Shown in pieces: positions 26,101-37,834 of a stretch of DNA of 42,209 nucleotides. The notes beneath the pieces are model-generated. The model saw nothing but the letters and a program-made list of their open reading frames with translations, was not told where the DNA came from and searched no databases. Every line of letters starts with the position of its first letter. Position 1 is the first letter of the stretch. Origin of the DNA: Desulfobacter latus (GTDB lineage: Bacteria > Desulfobacterota > Desulfobacteria > Desulfobacterales > Desulfobacteraceae); the NCBI RefSeq assembly GCF_013389365.1, contig NZ_JACADJ010000029.1:1-42209 (forward strand), in the 5' to 3' direction. Both the position numbers and the translations under genes were made by a program.

Positions 26101-26152
26101 CAAGAACTGCTGAAACAATGACCCAGAAATTATCAACAATGGAATTTCCCAT
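23081..26152 (-). CDS. Amt ammonium transporter/sensor fused to PAS-GGDEF-EAL
   Basis: This 1023-residue fusion starts with an Amt/Rh channel domain (about 1-378, roughly 11 transmembrane helices). It keeps D158 and H166 in DFAGSTVVH and H320 in HLGCGIWGTLAAALFG, equivalent to the structural Asp and twin pore His of AmtB. A HAMP-like linker (about 400-450), PAS (450-565), GGDEF (570-740) and EAL (750-1010) follow. GGDEF has RSVD five residues before LGGDEF (inhibitory site plus active site). EAL keeps GFEALIRW, IDDFGAGYFS, and EGIED then QGYYYSKP. Both enzymatic halves look competent, so the net c-di-GMP effect is unknown. Ammonium, or its permeation, is the likely signal, by analogy with Amt-kinase fusions. 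ATG 26152 is chosen because the Amt N-terminus begins there; an extended start would overlap the sigma-54 promoter at 26256-26271. Confidence 0.9.
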   Translation of the reverse strand: MGNSIVDNFWVIVSAVLVFLMQPGFMCLESGLTRQKNSINVAIKNLADFVFSVMLFWLVGFGMMFGLSFSGIVGTDNFIPEFGNNFHLVSFFLFQAMFCGTATTIFSGAVAERIKFSSYLIIAILMSAFIYPLFGHWAWNGIDAGVFSGWLGEAGFVDFAGSTVVHSVGGWMALAVLIIIGPRKGRFLPDGKPVEICGSNLPLSVLGTLLLWIGWIGFNGGSTLTMDVRVPGIIVNTMMAAASGSIFSLSIGYLLNRISKISFLINGSLGGLVAITACCHCVSISESVVIGAIAGGVCLVVEDILLYYRIDDAVSAVPVHLGCGIWGTLAAALFGDPEILGTGLGFLPQLMVQVTGIVAAFVVAFLIPCFIIRGINRNAPLRVSPEDEYIGLNISEHGAKTETADFLRVMEIQEKTGDLTLRVPADPFTDTGVIATRYNKMMDALHRIGATFQQLFDGSPQAVVSTDMNGRITRANKGFQSLFGYPAAKVVGACNIDLIVPDNLCLESVTLRQAILSGKSIEKETHRKHHTGKLIPVSLMGFPLIVNNAIEGVFYIYQDITERKAMEDELYHKAFYDSLTGIPNRVLFMERLEHAFKRKQRKEQFNFSVLLIDLDGFKWVNDNLGHQAGDILLRKVAQRFLGCLRSVDTIARLGGDEFAVLLEDITGPKEIVAIAWRLINEAARPFTLQDTEASISASIGVILKASRYTRPDHILRDADIAMYRAKTSGKSRFKVFSKKLHRITHEAQELENDLRKAVERNAFTLFYQPIICSRTEALQGFEALIRWAHPVKGKVPSSHFIPLAEETGLIVPIGQWVIETACRQLKAWRARIPGALNLTMSVNISAQQFVHNDLEQIIENALRATDLPPGCLMVELTEGSVIEKPEVMIVHLNRLRKIGIKIAIDDFGAGYFSLAYLKNFPLDCLKIDKIFVDEINTSHENLQIAKAIIILARNLDLKVVAEGIEDHEQLEIMRGLNCNFIQGYYYSKPLSARDAEDWMQKKKTVCTSKISDRSTICSLRPDR

Positions 26153-26255
26153 AACCGACTCTTTGATTCTAATAATTTTCAGCTTTTGTTTACACGCGAT
26201 CATCAAGGTACAGACAAATCTGCAATGCCTGGTACCATTTTCAACTTTTAACAAA

Positions 26256-26271
26256 AGCAATTAGCGCGCCA
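26256..26271 (-). promoter_or_regulatory. Sigma-54 (RpoN) promoter upstream of the Amt-GGDEF-EAL gene
   Basis: The minus strand reads TGGCGCGCTAATTGCT, matching TGGCACGNNNNTTGCW at all positions but one (G for A at position 5), with correct GG-to-GC spacing. Transcription would begin near 26245, about 93 bases before the ATG at 26152. RpoN control of an ammonium-sensing gene is biologically sensible, since nitrogen genes are classical RpoN targets. Confidence 0.6.
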
Positions 26272-26421
26272 GATGAGAACAATCCCTATTATTGGTGCTA
26301 CTTTCACACAGTTGCAAAGATTATCATGCCGGAAAAGCATTCTAAAATTTCTTTTTTGTTATTTAATCGAAGCAACAATCACATTAATGTAATTGAATAG
26401 ATGATATAGAAATTTCCACCA

Positions 26422-26470
26422 CCTACTACCCAGCACCCAGCACCCAATACCCAATACCCAGCACCCACCA
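26422..26470 (-). repeat. Heptanucleotide tandem repeat (CCCAGCA/CCCAATA)
   Basis: On the plus strand six consecutive 7-base units run from 26429 to 26470: CCCAGCA, CCCAGCA, CCCAATA, CCCAATA, CCCAGCA, CCCACCA. A degenerate unit CCTACTA precedes them. The reverse complement unit TGCTGGG also occurs at 5927-5947. It lies 19 bases past the cheV stop codon. Such short tandem arrays vary in copy number between strains in other bacteria. Confidence 0.8.
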
Positions 26471-26488
26471 CAAAGTGATCCGGATCAA

Positions 26489-27400
26489 TCAACGGCATCG
26501 TTCATCCAGCAATTTTATCAGCTGATTTGTTTCAGGTTTGGTGACATATGTATCAGCCTGGACACCTTCGCATTTTGCAATCATTTGTTTATTGATCAGG
26601 CTTGAAAACATCACAACAAAAAGCTCTCGAAGGTTCTTGTCCTGCTTCACATTTCTGCATAGGCTCAATCCGTCCATCCGGGGCATTTCGATATCACTTA
26701 TCAAAACAACCTTATCTAAATTTTGTTCACCGTTGCTGAATTTGATTTTTAGATACTTAAGCGCTTGGGCCCCATCCACAAACTCCGTAATATTTGAAAA
26801 CCCGGCTGATTTTAAAGCGTTGGAAACACCTTTTCGAATAGTGGGAGAATCATCTGCGAAAATAATCTGCAGTTGATCTCTTGCAATATCTTCAATTTTA
26901 AGAAGATTCTGTTCATTAATGTCTTCAATGATAAGATCAGGGAAAATATTTGAAAGAATATGTTCAAGGTCGATAACAAGTATTTGATCTTCTTCAATAT
27001 CAACAGAGCCTGTAAAATAATCAGTATTCCAGATCGCCTGATCAAATGGCACCAGATCTTTCCAGGACAATCGAAATATGCGTTTAACACCTTGAACTTT
27101 AAAACCATTTACAGCATTGTTAAATTCAGTGACAACAATGATTTCTTTTTCACTTTTATGTGTTACTTCGATATCAAGTATTTGCGCTAAATCCATTACC
27201 GGTATTGTACGGTCCCTGTATAAAAGCATACCAAGCACACCCGGCACCTTATTGGGTAACGCCGTAATGAGATTGGGATCATATTGTTGAATCGACTGGA
27301 CTTTGACAACATTAATCCCGAATGACTGGCCATTTATTAAAACTGCAAGAAGCTCCATCTCGTTAGTGCCTGACTCAAGCAATATACCCTTTTCACTCAT
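26489..27400 (-). CDS. cheV: Chemotaxis coupling protein CheV (CheW-REC)
   Basis: This 303-residue protein has an N-terminal CheW domain (about 10-165; ELLAVLINGQSFGINVVKVQSI, GVLGMLLYRDRTIPVMDL) and a C-terminal receiver (about 178-300) with ADDSP, phospho-acceptor Asp in [11 protein letters not shown] and Lys in TKPE. CheV couples receptors to CheA and is modulated by phosphorylation. ATG 27400 is chosen because GGGAG lies 7 bases before it; ATG 27406 sits too close to that site. It is the last gene of the minus-strand chemosensory train, 14 bases after cheB. Confidence 0.92.
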   Translation of the reverse strand: MSEKGILLESGTNEMELLAVLINGQSFGINVVKVQSIQQYDPNLITALPNKVPGVLGMLLYRDRTIPVMDLAQILDIEVTHKSEKEIIVVTEFNNAVNGFKVQGVKRIFRLSWKDLVPFDQAIWNTDYFTGSVDIEEDQILVIDLEHILSNIFPDLIIEDINEQNLLKIEDIARDQLQIIFADDSPTIRKGVSNALKSAGFSNITEFVDGAQALKYLKIKFSNGEQNLDKVVLISDIEMPRMDGLSLCRNVKQDKNLRELFVVMFSSLINKQMIAKCEGVQADTYVTKPETNQLIKLLDERCR

Positions 27401-27414
27401 ACACATTCTCCCAA

Positions 27415-31018
<3,604 letters not shown>

Positions 31019-31152
31019 ATTTTTTTTCCAAATTTTATTAATTTGATTCAGCAATACAGAATATCCTGCGACACAGCAAAAGAGCAAGTTATTTAAGACC
31101 CATTCCGGTCATGATCATCGTTTGGCCCAAAATAAAAAATCTGGTTTGCTCA

Positions 31153-31274
31153 TAACATCGGCCACAGCGTAGGTTGGGTTGAACGAAGTGAAACCCAACA
31201 ACTTATCGACGTTGGGTTGCGTTCCTCAACCCAACCTACCGAAAACCCGTATGGCCTAAAATATGACCAAGGCC
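31153..31274. repeat. 122-bp palindromic repeat, copy A
   Basis: This 122-base sequence is repeated at 37312-37433 with the same length and only about five substitutions. It contains nested inverted repeats: GTAGGTTGGGTTGA against TCAACCCAACCTAC as outer arms, and AACCCAAC against GTTGGGTT inside. On the minus strand it starts 7 bases after the stop codon of the upstream hybrid kinase gene and lies in the leader of cheA. Repeats with a 'GTAGGTTGGGTTGA' core are dispersed intergenically in many bacteria. No ORF or terminal duplication is evident. Confidence 0.85.
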
Positions 31275-31281
31275 CCCATTC

Positions 31282-34209
31282 CTAAGCAATGCCTTGGCGT
31301 TCGTCTAATACGCGTCGAATTTCCAGTGCCATATCAGATATTACAACAGGTTTCATAAGAACGCCTTTGATCCCCAGGGTCTCTATGGTATCTTTGTTGA
31401 TCCGTTCACTGAACCCGGTAACTATGATGATCGGGATATCCGGATTAACAGCCAACAATTCTTTTGCCAATTGATCTCCGGTCATGTTGGGCATGGTCAT
31501 ATCCGTGATCACCAGGTCAAATGCCCCGTCTTTTGCCTTGAACAGTTCCAGGGCTTCAATACTGCCGGTACGGGATGTTACCTGATAGCCAAGGCGTTCA
31601 ATTATGGTTTTCTCCATCTGAACAATCGGTTTCTCGTCATCAACCAGAAGAATATGTTCAGTACCCGTGGGATTGATTTTCGTCTTTTGGGCAGTTGGGG
31701 GTTCAACCGCTTTTTCTTTTAAAGGAAGATAGACATTAAAGGTCGTTCCTTGCCCGATTTCACTGTACACTTTTATCTCACCGCCATAGGTATTAATAAT
31801 GCCGTGAACAACAGAAAGCCCCAATCCCGTACCTTTGCCTTTCTCCTTGGTGGTAAAGTAGGGATCAAATATTTTATCGATGATGTCAGGGGCAATCCCT
31901 TCACCTGTATCGGAAACGGACAGCATCACGTATCGGCCGGGTTCGAGTGAAAAGGCCGGGATATCTTCCCGGCAAAATTCTTTTTCACAAAGCCTTAATG
32001 ATATTTCTCCATGGTCCGGCGCAATGGCATGATAGGCATTGGTCATCAGGTTCATGAGAATCTGGTGCAGTTGTGTCGGGTTTGCCGTTATATAACCGCA
32101 TTGGGAATTGATCTCCTGATGGATGGTTATATTGCTTGGGATGGTTGACCGGCACAGCTTCAACACCTCTTTGACAATACTTTGAAATCGGACCGGTATA
32201 TTTTTGTCTTCGGATTGACGGCTGAAAGAAAGAATCTGCTTGACAAGCTCGGTCGCCCTTCCGGCTGCTGTCAGGATTTCCCTGGCATGTTGATATGCGG
32301 TGCTGTCTTCAGAAAAATCTTCCATCAGCATTTGTGAAAACCCAACAATCGGAAAAAGGATATTGTTAAAATCATGGGCAATACCGCCGGCCAGAGAACC
32401 AATGGATTCCATTTTTTGAGCTTGCTGCATCTGTTTTTGTAACCGAAACGCCTCTTGTTCCATTTTTTTCCGTTCGCTGATATCCCGTAAAATAGAATTA
32501 ATGCCCTGTGGATGCCCCAGATCATCTCGACTGATGCTCTTTGAGAATTCCACCCATATCCGTTGGCCATCGGCAGTCAATCTTTCAGACTCATAACTGG
32601 CTACTTCCCCGGTTTCATGCAAACGGCGCATCATTTGTTCCCGTTCGGCCAGGCAATCTTCAGGGCAAAAGCGGGTGATGGGGGACCCCAGGGCCTCTTG
32701 TGCCTGGCAATTAAACATTTTTTCCGCGCTGGGGTTGAACACCGTGATCCTGTCATCCATATCCGTGGCCACCACCGCATCCACAGAAACCGCCAATACG
32801 TCTGCGTATCGACGTTCAACGGTTTTACGTTGATTATCGTTTTCAATGGACCACAGGGCAAAGGCAATGTCGCCGGCCACTTCCTTTATGAGGTCGTGTT
32901 CTTCGGCATCGTGGGCAAATTCGCTGGGACAGGAGAGGCTGAGCCAGCCAAAATTTCTGTCTGCGTAATTCAGTCCCACGCACAATCCGGCCCGAACGAT
33001 ATAGGAATCACTCAGTGGGCACCCCTTGCAATGGTGTAACGGATTTTCTTTTACCTGAACATTGCCGGACCTGTGCACCGCTTTGGCGCAGGCCGGTATA
33101 TCCCCGGCAAGCAGACGTTCGGCCATGGGAATAAATTCGCCGTTAAACCCCACATGATAAAATGGTTCCTTTGGCCGCCCGTCCACGGTTAAAGCGATCC
33201 ATGCGTTATAAAAGCCGCGGGTTTCCACCAGCAGGGCGCACGCTTTATTTAAAAGACGGTCCGAATCCTTTTCTCCGACAATGAGCTGGTTGACGTTACG
33301 GATGGCTGCCAGCACACGGTTCTGGTGGTCGAGGCGCTCCTGCAGTCTGACGCGGTTGCGGTTAAAGCGATCCAGCACAATCCCAACAAGCAAGGCGGCG
33401 ATCACATAAAAGGATCTAAAAAACAGCTCTTTGGGGCTTGCCCCATGCACGGCAAGGCCCCAGAAGGTTTGTCCCGTATTGGGGAAAAAAAAGTAATTCG
33501 TCAGCACATCCAGTATCCACAAAACCAGGCCGAACAGCATGGCCGTGATATATATGACCATGGTATCGGCCTGGGCCCGTCGTGATGACAGGCCGAAAAA
33601 ATGCCGGACAGATCCCAGGCTGAGGAGTACATAGGCCACCATCAGAAAAAGATAGGCCGTTACCGTGTGTTTGATGCCCACCGTCCGGAGCCAGGCCGAA
33701 CTCACATGGTCCTGTAGCAGCAAGGAATCCCAGGGCGGTGGATTCAAAGAGAGCAGCCATGGAAATAGCATCAGAAAGCCAAGTTCACAAACGATACGGA
33801 ACGGAATCTCCACGGCAAAGGATGTCATATACCAGGGCGAGCTGTCGGAGCGGCGGTCGGCCCACCAGCCGTGCCAGACAATCCATAAGGTGAAAATCGG
33901 TACCGCGTAAAAGATCCCCCAGCCGTCCCCGTACCAGAGCCACCACATGGTCTGGCATCCGCCGGCCAGGGCGCAAAGCAGTCCGTAGCGCCAGCCCCAG
34001 GCCAAGGCAATGATCAGGGGAAAAAATACCCCCGGCAGAATGCTGATTTTAAAGTCACCGGTTTTTAAAAATTCAATGTCCAGAAAATTAACGAAGAATC
34101 CGATCAATCCGAATATAACCGCCACGGTCACCTGGTAGGACCGCATTCCAGGAAATTTAAGCCCGGGAATCTGAGTCCAAAAATCGTTTTTGTATTTATC
34201 GTTGACCAT
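31282..34209 (-). CDS. Membrane hybrid histidine kinase: multi-TM sensor-GAF-PAS-HisKA-HATPase-REC
   Basis: This 975-residue protein begins with about 8 hydrophobic segments (residues 25-285) rich in Trp, resembling integral-membrane sensory domains. A GAF-like domain follows (about 295-455, with HHCKGCPLSDSY, a CxxC cluster), then PAS (470-580), HisKA with H612 in GGIAHDFNNILFP, HATPase (SDTGEGI, FTTKEKGKGTGLGL), and a C-terminal receiver (LVDDEKP, TDMTMPNMTG, KPVV). The kinase-receiver half is very similar to the soluble kinase at 6237-8732. It lies between an MCP gene and cheA, so it may report to the chemosensory pathway, although typical che clusters lack such a kinase. The ribosome site is weak. 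Confidence 0.88.
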   Translation of the reverse strand: MVNDKYKNDFWTQIPGLKFPGMRSYQVTVAVIFGLIGFFVNFLDIEFLKTGDFKISILPGVFFPLIIALAWGWRYGLLCALAGGCQTMWWLWYGDGWGIFYAVPIFTLWIVWHGWWADRRSDSSPWYMTSFAVEIPFRIVCELGFLMLFPWLLSLNPPPWDSLLLQDHVSSAWLRTVGIKHTVTAYLFLMVAYVLLSLGSVRHFFGLSSRRAQADTMVIYITAMLFGLVLWILDVLTNYFFFPNTGQTFWGLAVHGASPKELFFRSFYVIAALLVGIVLDRFNRNRVRLQERLDHQNRVLAAIRNVNQLIVGEKDSDRLLNKACALLVETRGFYNAWIALTVDGRPKEPFYHVGFNGEFIPMAERLLAGDIPACAKAVHRSGNVQVKENPLHHCKGCPLSDSYIVRAGLCVGLNYADRNFGWLSLSCPSEFAHDAEEHDLIKEVAGDIAFALWSIENDNQRKTVERRYADVLAVSVDAVVATDMDDRITVFNPSAEKMFNCQAQEALGSPITRFCPEDCLAEREQMMRRLHETGEVASYESERLTADGQRIWVEFSKSISRDDLGHPQGINSILRDISERKKMEQEAFRLQKQMQQAQKMESIGSLAGGIAHDFNNILFPIVGFSQMLMEDFSEDSTAYQHAREILTAAGRATELVKQILSFSRQSEDKNIPVRFQSIVKEVLKLCRSTIPSNITIHQEINSQCGYITANPTQLHQILMNLMTNAYHAIAPDHGEISLRLCEKEFCREDIPAFSLEPGRYVMLSVSDTGEGIAPDIIDKIFDPYFTTKEKGKGTGLGLSVVHGIINTYGGEIKVYSEIGQGTTFNVYLPLKEKAVEPPTAQKTKINPTGTEHILLVDDEKPIVQMEKTIIERLGYQVTSRTGSIEALELFKAKDGAFDLVITDMTMPNMTGDQLAKELLAVNPDIPIIIVTGFSERINKDTIETLGIKGVLMKPVVISDMALEIRRVLDERQGIA

Positions 34210-34242
34210 TACACATTATCCAAAATCAAGAATTGAGTATCC

Positions 34243-34320
34243 GGCCTTGGTCATATTTCAGGATCCGGGCGCGCGGGCGTCCCGCCCGCAGTAACGATAC
34301 CGGCAGGACGCCCGCGCGCC
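34243..34320. repeat. GC-rich hairpin next to a fragment of the 122-bp repeat
   Basis: GGCGCGCGGGCGTCC (34268-34282) and GGACGCCCGCGCGCC (34306-34320) form a perfect 15-bp inverted repeat with a 23-base loop. Directly beside it, 34243-34258 is the reverse complement of the last 16 bases of the 122-bp repeats (AAATATGACCAAGGCC). The hairpin lies between the MCP stop and the hybrid kinase start. No T-tract follows on either strand, so it is not a classical terminator. A partial copy, GCGCGGGCGTCCCG, occurs at 38017-38030. Confidence 0.75.
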
Positions 34321-34345
34321 TAGGCTAAGTTATTTGGGAACTGGA

Positions 34346-36682
34346 TTAAAAATCAGTAAAATCATCGTCATCCAGCGGAATCACCTGGTCCGGCCGGACC
34401 TCTCTGGATGATGCCTGGCCCAACGTCTTTTTCTTCGTCGCATACATGGATGTTGGGGAAGAAGCAATGGATTTGATATGCGTCCGTCCGGATATCGATT
34501 CGTTTTGGCTGCCGCTGCCCTTGACCAGAAGTACCAGGTCCCCCACATACTCCTTGAGCTGTTCGGCCTGGGCGCTCATTTCCTCTGATGCTGACGCCGA
34601 TTCCTCGGCATTGGCGGCATTCTGCTGTACCACCTTATCCATTTCCGAGATCGCTAAATTGACTTGTTCAATGCCGTTGGCCTGCTCATTGGAGGCTTCG
34701 GATATTTCGGTCACGATCTCCCCGACTTTACCGGAACTTTGGGCCACTTGTGAAAAGGCCTCATTGGTGGTGGAGACCAGTTCAGCGCCCTGATTAACCT
34801 TTTTTACGGTGTCTTCAATTAAGGTTGCGGTATTTTTGGCGGCTTCCGCGGCTCTCATGGCAAGGTTTCTGACCTCATCCGCCACCACGGCAAATCCGGC
34901 CCCGGCTTCACCGGCCCGGGCCGCTTCCACCGCCGCATTCAATGCCAGAAGATTGGTCTGGAATGCAATTTCATCAATGGTTTTGATGATTTTGGAGGTT
35001 TCCTCGCTGGCTTTTGAGATCTCGCTCATGGAGGTATTTAAATCATCCATGGAATCATTGGCCGTTTTAACCACCTGGTTGGCTTCTTTCATGAGGTGAT
35101 CCGCATGGCTGGCATTTTCGGAGTTCTTCTTGGTCATGGAGGACATCTCTTCCATGGAGGAAGAGGTCTCTTCAATGGATGCTGCCTGTTGGGAGGCGCC
35201 TTCCGCCATGGACTGACTGGAGGACGATACTTGCGAGGAGGCGGATGCCACCTGATTGGCACCTTCATTCAGACCGGCGATAATCCGGTTCACCGGTACC
35301 GTGATGCCCCGGGTGATGAAAAATGCGATCAAACATCCCACAATAAGCGCGGCGATCAAACCGATGGTCATAACTGTGGAGGCATTGCCAAGGGACGCGA
35401 CCGCGCCGTCGGCAACATCATTGGTTGCGGACATGCCGGTATCAGCCGTGGTATTACATGCGGCAATGGTCATTTCAGAGGCTTTCACACGCTGATGACC
35501 GATCTCCTCACGCCGGATCCAGTTGGTTAGAAAATCAGACATGGCGGTTTTATAGGTATTGCCGGCCTGCCGGACCGCTTCAATTTTTTTCAGGTTTTCT
35601 GATGAATGGGTTACGGCTTTGAGGGCATCCAGTTTGTCATTCACTTTGAAAAAATGTTCCATGGCGGTTTTCATTACTGCCGGACTTCTCAGTGCCTGGG
35701 CCTTAAATGCACCGATACGCGCATCATTTCCCAAATCTATCACATCATTCACCAGGGTTATTTTATGGTGTCGATCCATCATATCCCGGCTTAATTTTTC
35801 CTGCTGCCCTTTGAGGTATTCATTACAATTGTTCGTATAGACTGCTACATTTTTGTCCATTTGGGCCTTGAGCCGGGCCAGTATATCATGATCCCCCAGC
35901 ATACCCTTTCTGAATTCCGGAGCAAAGGCCTTCATGGCATCCTGGTAATTTCGGGCGGCGGATGCGGTGGCATCAATGCGCCGGATGTCTCCTTGATCAC
36001 TGCTGATGGATCGAAGGTTATCGAGTACTGTGAAGGCACTGTCCAGTTTATCGGCCGCCGCATTAATCATGTCCGGCTGATTATTGGCCTGGGCTTTATA
36101 GTTCATCACCCGGACGTTCGTACCGATATCAACCAATTGGCTTACCTGGGCGATTTTATGCTGCCGTTCGGCCAAGTTTGTTTCAAATAACTCGTTTTCA
36201 TGGGCCAGAAGGGCATTGCTGTTGGTCATGTATTCGGCTGCGGATTTATACAATGTTTCGCGGTTCTTTGCCATTTCGACACTGGTGTCCACGGTTTTTT
36301 CCATTAATGCCTTATAATCATGAATCCCCTGGGTCGCCTGGTCCAGATTACCCTTGAGCTTTTCAAGATTCACGGCTTTTTCATCCAGAAGTCTTCCCGC
36401 GTCCAATGCTTTTTCCACAGCCGCCATCTCTTCCTGGGCTTTTTGATAGAACGCGTCGTCCTCGGTATATCCATACCCCCGCATTTCATACATCAGCCGG
36501 TTTACAGCCCCCCTGAGTTCCATGGCCATCTCCACTTCGGGGACGTATTCGTCAGCCAGCATCACACTCTGTGTTTTAACCGTGTTCATCTTCCAGACCG
36601 CCATCCCGCCAAGCGCAATGGCCATGAGGATCAATAACCCAAATCCCCCGGATATTTTAATTCCTAAACTCAGATTTTTCAT
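34346..36682 (-). CDS. Methyl-accepting chemotaxis protein with long helical periplasmic sensor
   Basis: This 778-residue transmembrane receptor has TM1 at about 8-30. A very long helical periplasmic region follows (about 32-430), apparently two stacked four-helix-bundle modules of HBM type, because motifs such as RHHKI(A/T)LV and LDALK recur. TM2 lies at about 433-455 ([19 protein letters not shown]), then HAMP and a cytoplasmic signalling domain. The hairpin is [20 protein letters not shown] then [17 protein letters not shown]-rich helices before and after offer methylation sites for CheB and an unseen CheR. There is no C-terminal NWETF-like tether; it ends in an acidic [14 protein letters not shown] precedes ATG 36682. 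Ligand unknown; HBM receptors often bind organic acids. Confidence 0.92.
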   Translation of the reverse strand: MKNLSLGIKISGGFGLLILMAIALGGMAVWKMNTVKTQSVMLADEYVPEVEMAMELRGAVNRLMYEMRGYGYTEDDAFYQKAQEEMAAVEKALDAGRLLDEKAVNLEKLKGNLDQATQGIHDYKALMEKTVDTSVEMAKNRETLYKSAAEYMTNSNALLAHENELFETNLAERQHKIAQVSQLVDIGTNVRVMNYKAQANNQPDMINAAADKLDSAFTVLDNLRSISSDQGDIRRIDATASAARNYQDAMKAFAPEFRKGMLGDHDILARLKAQMDKNVAVYTNNCNEYLKGQQEKLSRDMMDRHHKITLVNDVIDLGNDARIGAFKAQALRSPAVMKTAMEHFFKVNDKLDALKAVTHSSENLKKIEAVRQAGNTYKTAMSDFLTNWIRREEIGHQRVKASEMTIAACNTTADTGMSATNDVADGAVASLGNASTVMTIGLIAALIVGCLIAFFITRGITVPVNRIIAGLNEGANQVASASSQVSSSSQSMAEGASQQAASIEETSSSMEEMSSMTKKNSENASHADHLMKEANQVVKTANDSMDDLNTSMSEISKASEETSKIIKTIDEIAFQTNLLALNAAVEAARAGEAGAGFAVVADEVRNLAMRAAEAAKNTATLIEDTVKKVNQGAELVSTTNEAFSQVAQSSGKVGEIVTEISEASNEQANGIEQVNLAISEMDKVVQQNAANAEESASASEEMSAQAEQLKEYVGDLVLLVKGSGSQNESISGRTHIKSIASSPTSMYATKKKTLGQASSREVRPDQVIPLDDDDFTDF

Positions 36683-36748
36683 CTTTGTACTCCCTTTCTT
36701 TAATCAATATGTTTTATTTTAAAAGTGCTGTCACTGGGGTTGTATTTG

Positions 36749-37261
36749 TCACATAACACCTTGAATATTTTGTATTTCTTTAATCGAAAGAACCCGGTCG
36801 ATATTCAGCAGAATTTTGACCCCGCCCTCTGTTTTGGCCATCCCCATGATATATTCAGTATCCAGATGGGTACCAAAGGCCGGGGTGTCTTCAATTTCAT
36901 CTCCATGGATATTGAGAACCTCAGATACTGCATCCACCACGATGCCGATGAGTACCGTGGCATCCTTGGAATCAATCTCTACAACGATAATGCAGGTTCG
37001 TTCGGTATATGGAATGCTCTCCATGCCGAATTTGGCTCTCAAATCCACAATGGGAATCACTTTTCCTCTCAGGTTAATCACCCCTTTAACGAACCGCGGG
37101 GTCCGGGGAACGGATGTAATGGGCATCATGCCGATGATTTCCTTTACCTTTAGAATCCCGATGCCGTATTCTTCCTGTTCCAGGGAAAAAGTCAGGTATT
37201 TTCCATTTTTTATGCTGGTCTCCTTGATGGCTTGATCCATGGGGCTTTTGTCTTTGGTCAT
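36749..37261 (-). CDS. cheW: Chemotaxis coupling protein CheW
   Basis: This is a 170-residue single CheW domain (KYLTFSLEQEEYGIGILKVKEIIGMMPIT, PRFVKGVINLRGKVIPIVDLRAKFG) with the conserved Arg-Gly-Lys loop that contacts receptors and CheA P5. ATG 37261 has AGGAG about 7 bases upstream; an earlier in-frame start at 37360 would read through the 122-bp repeat and is rejected. It lies directly before the MCP gene and after the single-domain REC gene. Confidence 0.93.
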   Translation of the reverse strand: MTKDKSPMDQAIKETSIKNGKYLTFSLEQEEYGIGILKVKEIIGMMPITSVPRTPRFVKGVINLRGKVIPIVDLRAKFGMESIPYTERTCIIVVEIDSKDATVLIGIVVDAVSEVLNIHGDEIEDTPAFGTHLDTEYIMGMAKTEGGVKILLNIDRVLSIKEIQNIQGVM

Positions 37262-37311
37262 TCGCTTCTCCTTTTTGATAAACAACAGAGTCAACATTTT
37301 GGGTTTGGTCC

Positions 37312-37433
37312 TAACATCGGCCACAGCGTAGGTTGGGTTGAACGAAGTGAAACCCAACAACTTATCGGTGTTGGGTTTCGTTCCTCAACCCAACCTACCG
37401 GAAATCCGTATGGCCTAAAATATGACCAAGGCC
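37312..37433. repeat. 122-bp palindromic repeat, copy B
   Basis: This is the second copy of the element at 31153-31274 (same orientation, same length, about 96% identical by eye). On the minus strand it begins 8 bases after the stop of the REC gene and ends about 50 bases before cheW. The nested GTAGGTTGGG/CCCAACCTAC arms would form a strong hairpin in the polycistronic message. Confidence 0.85.
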
Positions 37434-37441
37434 AACATTTT

Positions 37442-37801
37442 TTACTGTTGTTTACACAGATGTTCCAATAAAAGCTTGAGATTGTGCGTTTCAATCGGCT
37501 TAATCATGTAGTATAAAACCCCCGCTTTTCTGACACGTTTTTCTAGTTCACGGGAACTCTCTCCGGTCATGGTGATAATGTCGATATCCGGATCAATCTG
37601 TCGCAATTCAGGGATGAGATCATATCCCAGGTAGTCCGGCAGCATGATATCCAGTAAGACAATATCAAATGCGGTGTTTAAAATGTCTTGCAATGCCTCT
37701 GTTCCATTGCTTACGGCGTGATGGTCATACCCCCATGTTTCCAGTCTTCTTTGAATATACGTGACAATCTGGGGGTCATCTTCAACAATAAGGATTTTCA
37801 T
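37442..37801 (-). CDS. Single-domain response regulator (CheY-like)
   Basis: This is a 119-residue receiver without an output domain: acidic pocket VEDDP, phospho-acceptor D51 in LLDIMLPDYLGY, Thr in IITMTGE and Lys in MIKPIE. It is the first gene of the chemosensory train. GGAG (plus-strand CTCC at 37807-37810) precedes its ATG and a near-perfect sigma-54 promoter lies 34-49 bases upstream. It may act as CheY for a motor, or as a phosphate sink or adaptor for the nearby kinases. The sequence does not show which. Confidence 0.9.
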   Translation of the reverse strand: MKILIVEDDPQIVTYIQRRLETWGYDHHAVSNGTEALQDILNTAFDIVLLDIMLPDYLGYDLIPELRQIDPDIDIITMTGESSRELEKRVRKAGVLYYMIKPIETHNLKLLLEHLCKQQ

Positions 37802-37834
37802 ACAGTCTCCATATTAGTAACTGGAGAGAGACGA

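Larger units (their letters stand above)
26153..26488. other. Intergenic region upstream of the Amt fusion
   Basis: This 336-base gap contains a sigma-54 promoter match (26256-26271), the leader of the Amt fusion, and a heptanucleotide array at 26422-26470. The AT-rich part in between (26272-26421) shows no gene and no obvious terminator after cheV. Confidence 0.6.

Noticed and set aside
26422-26470. CRISPR-like array
   Set aside because: Units are 7 bases with no spacers; this is a simple tandem repeat.
34268-34320. Intrinsic terminator between the MCP and hybrid kinase genes
   Set aside because: The hairpin is strong, but no T-tract follows on either strand and the genes appear to be in one operon.
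37262-37360. An extended CheW start running into the 122-bp repeat
   Set aside because: Homology begins only after the ATG at 37261, which has its own AGGAG.
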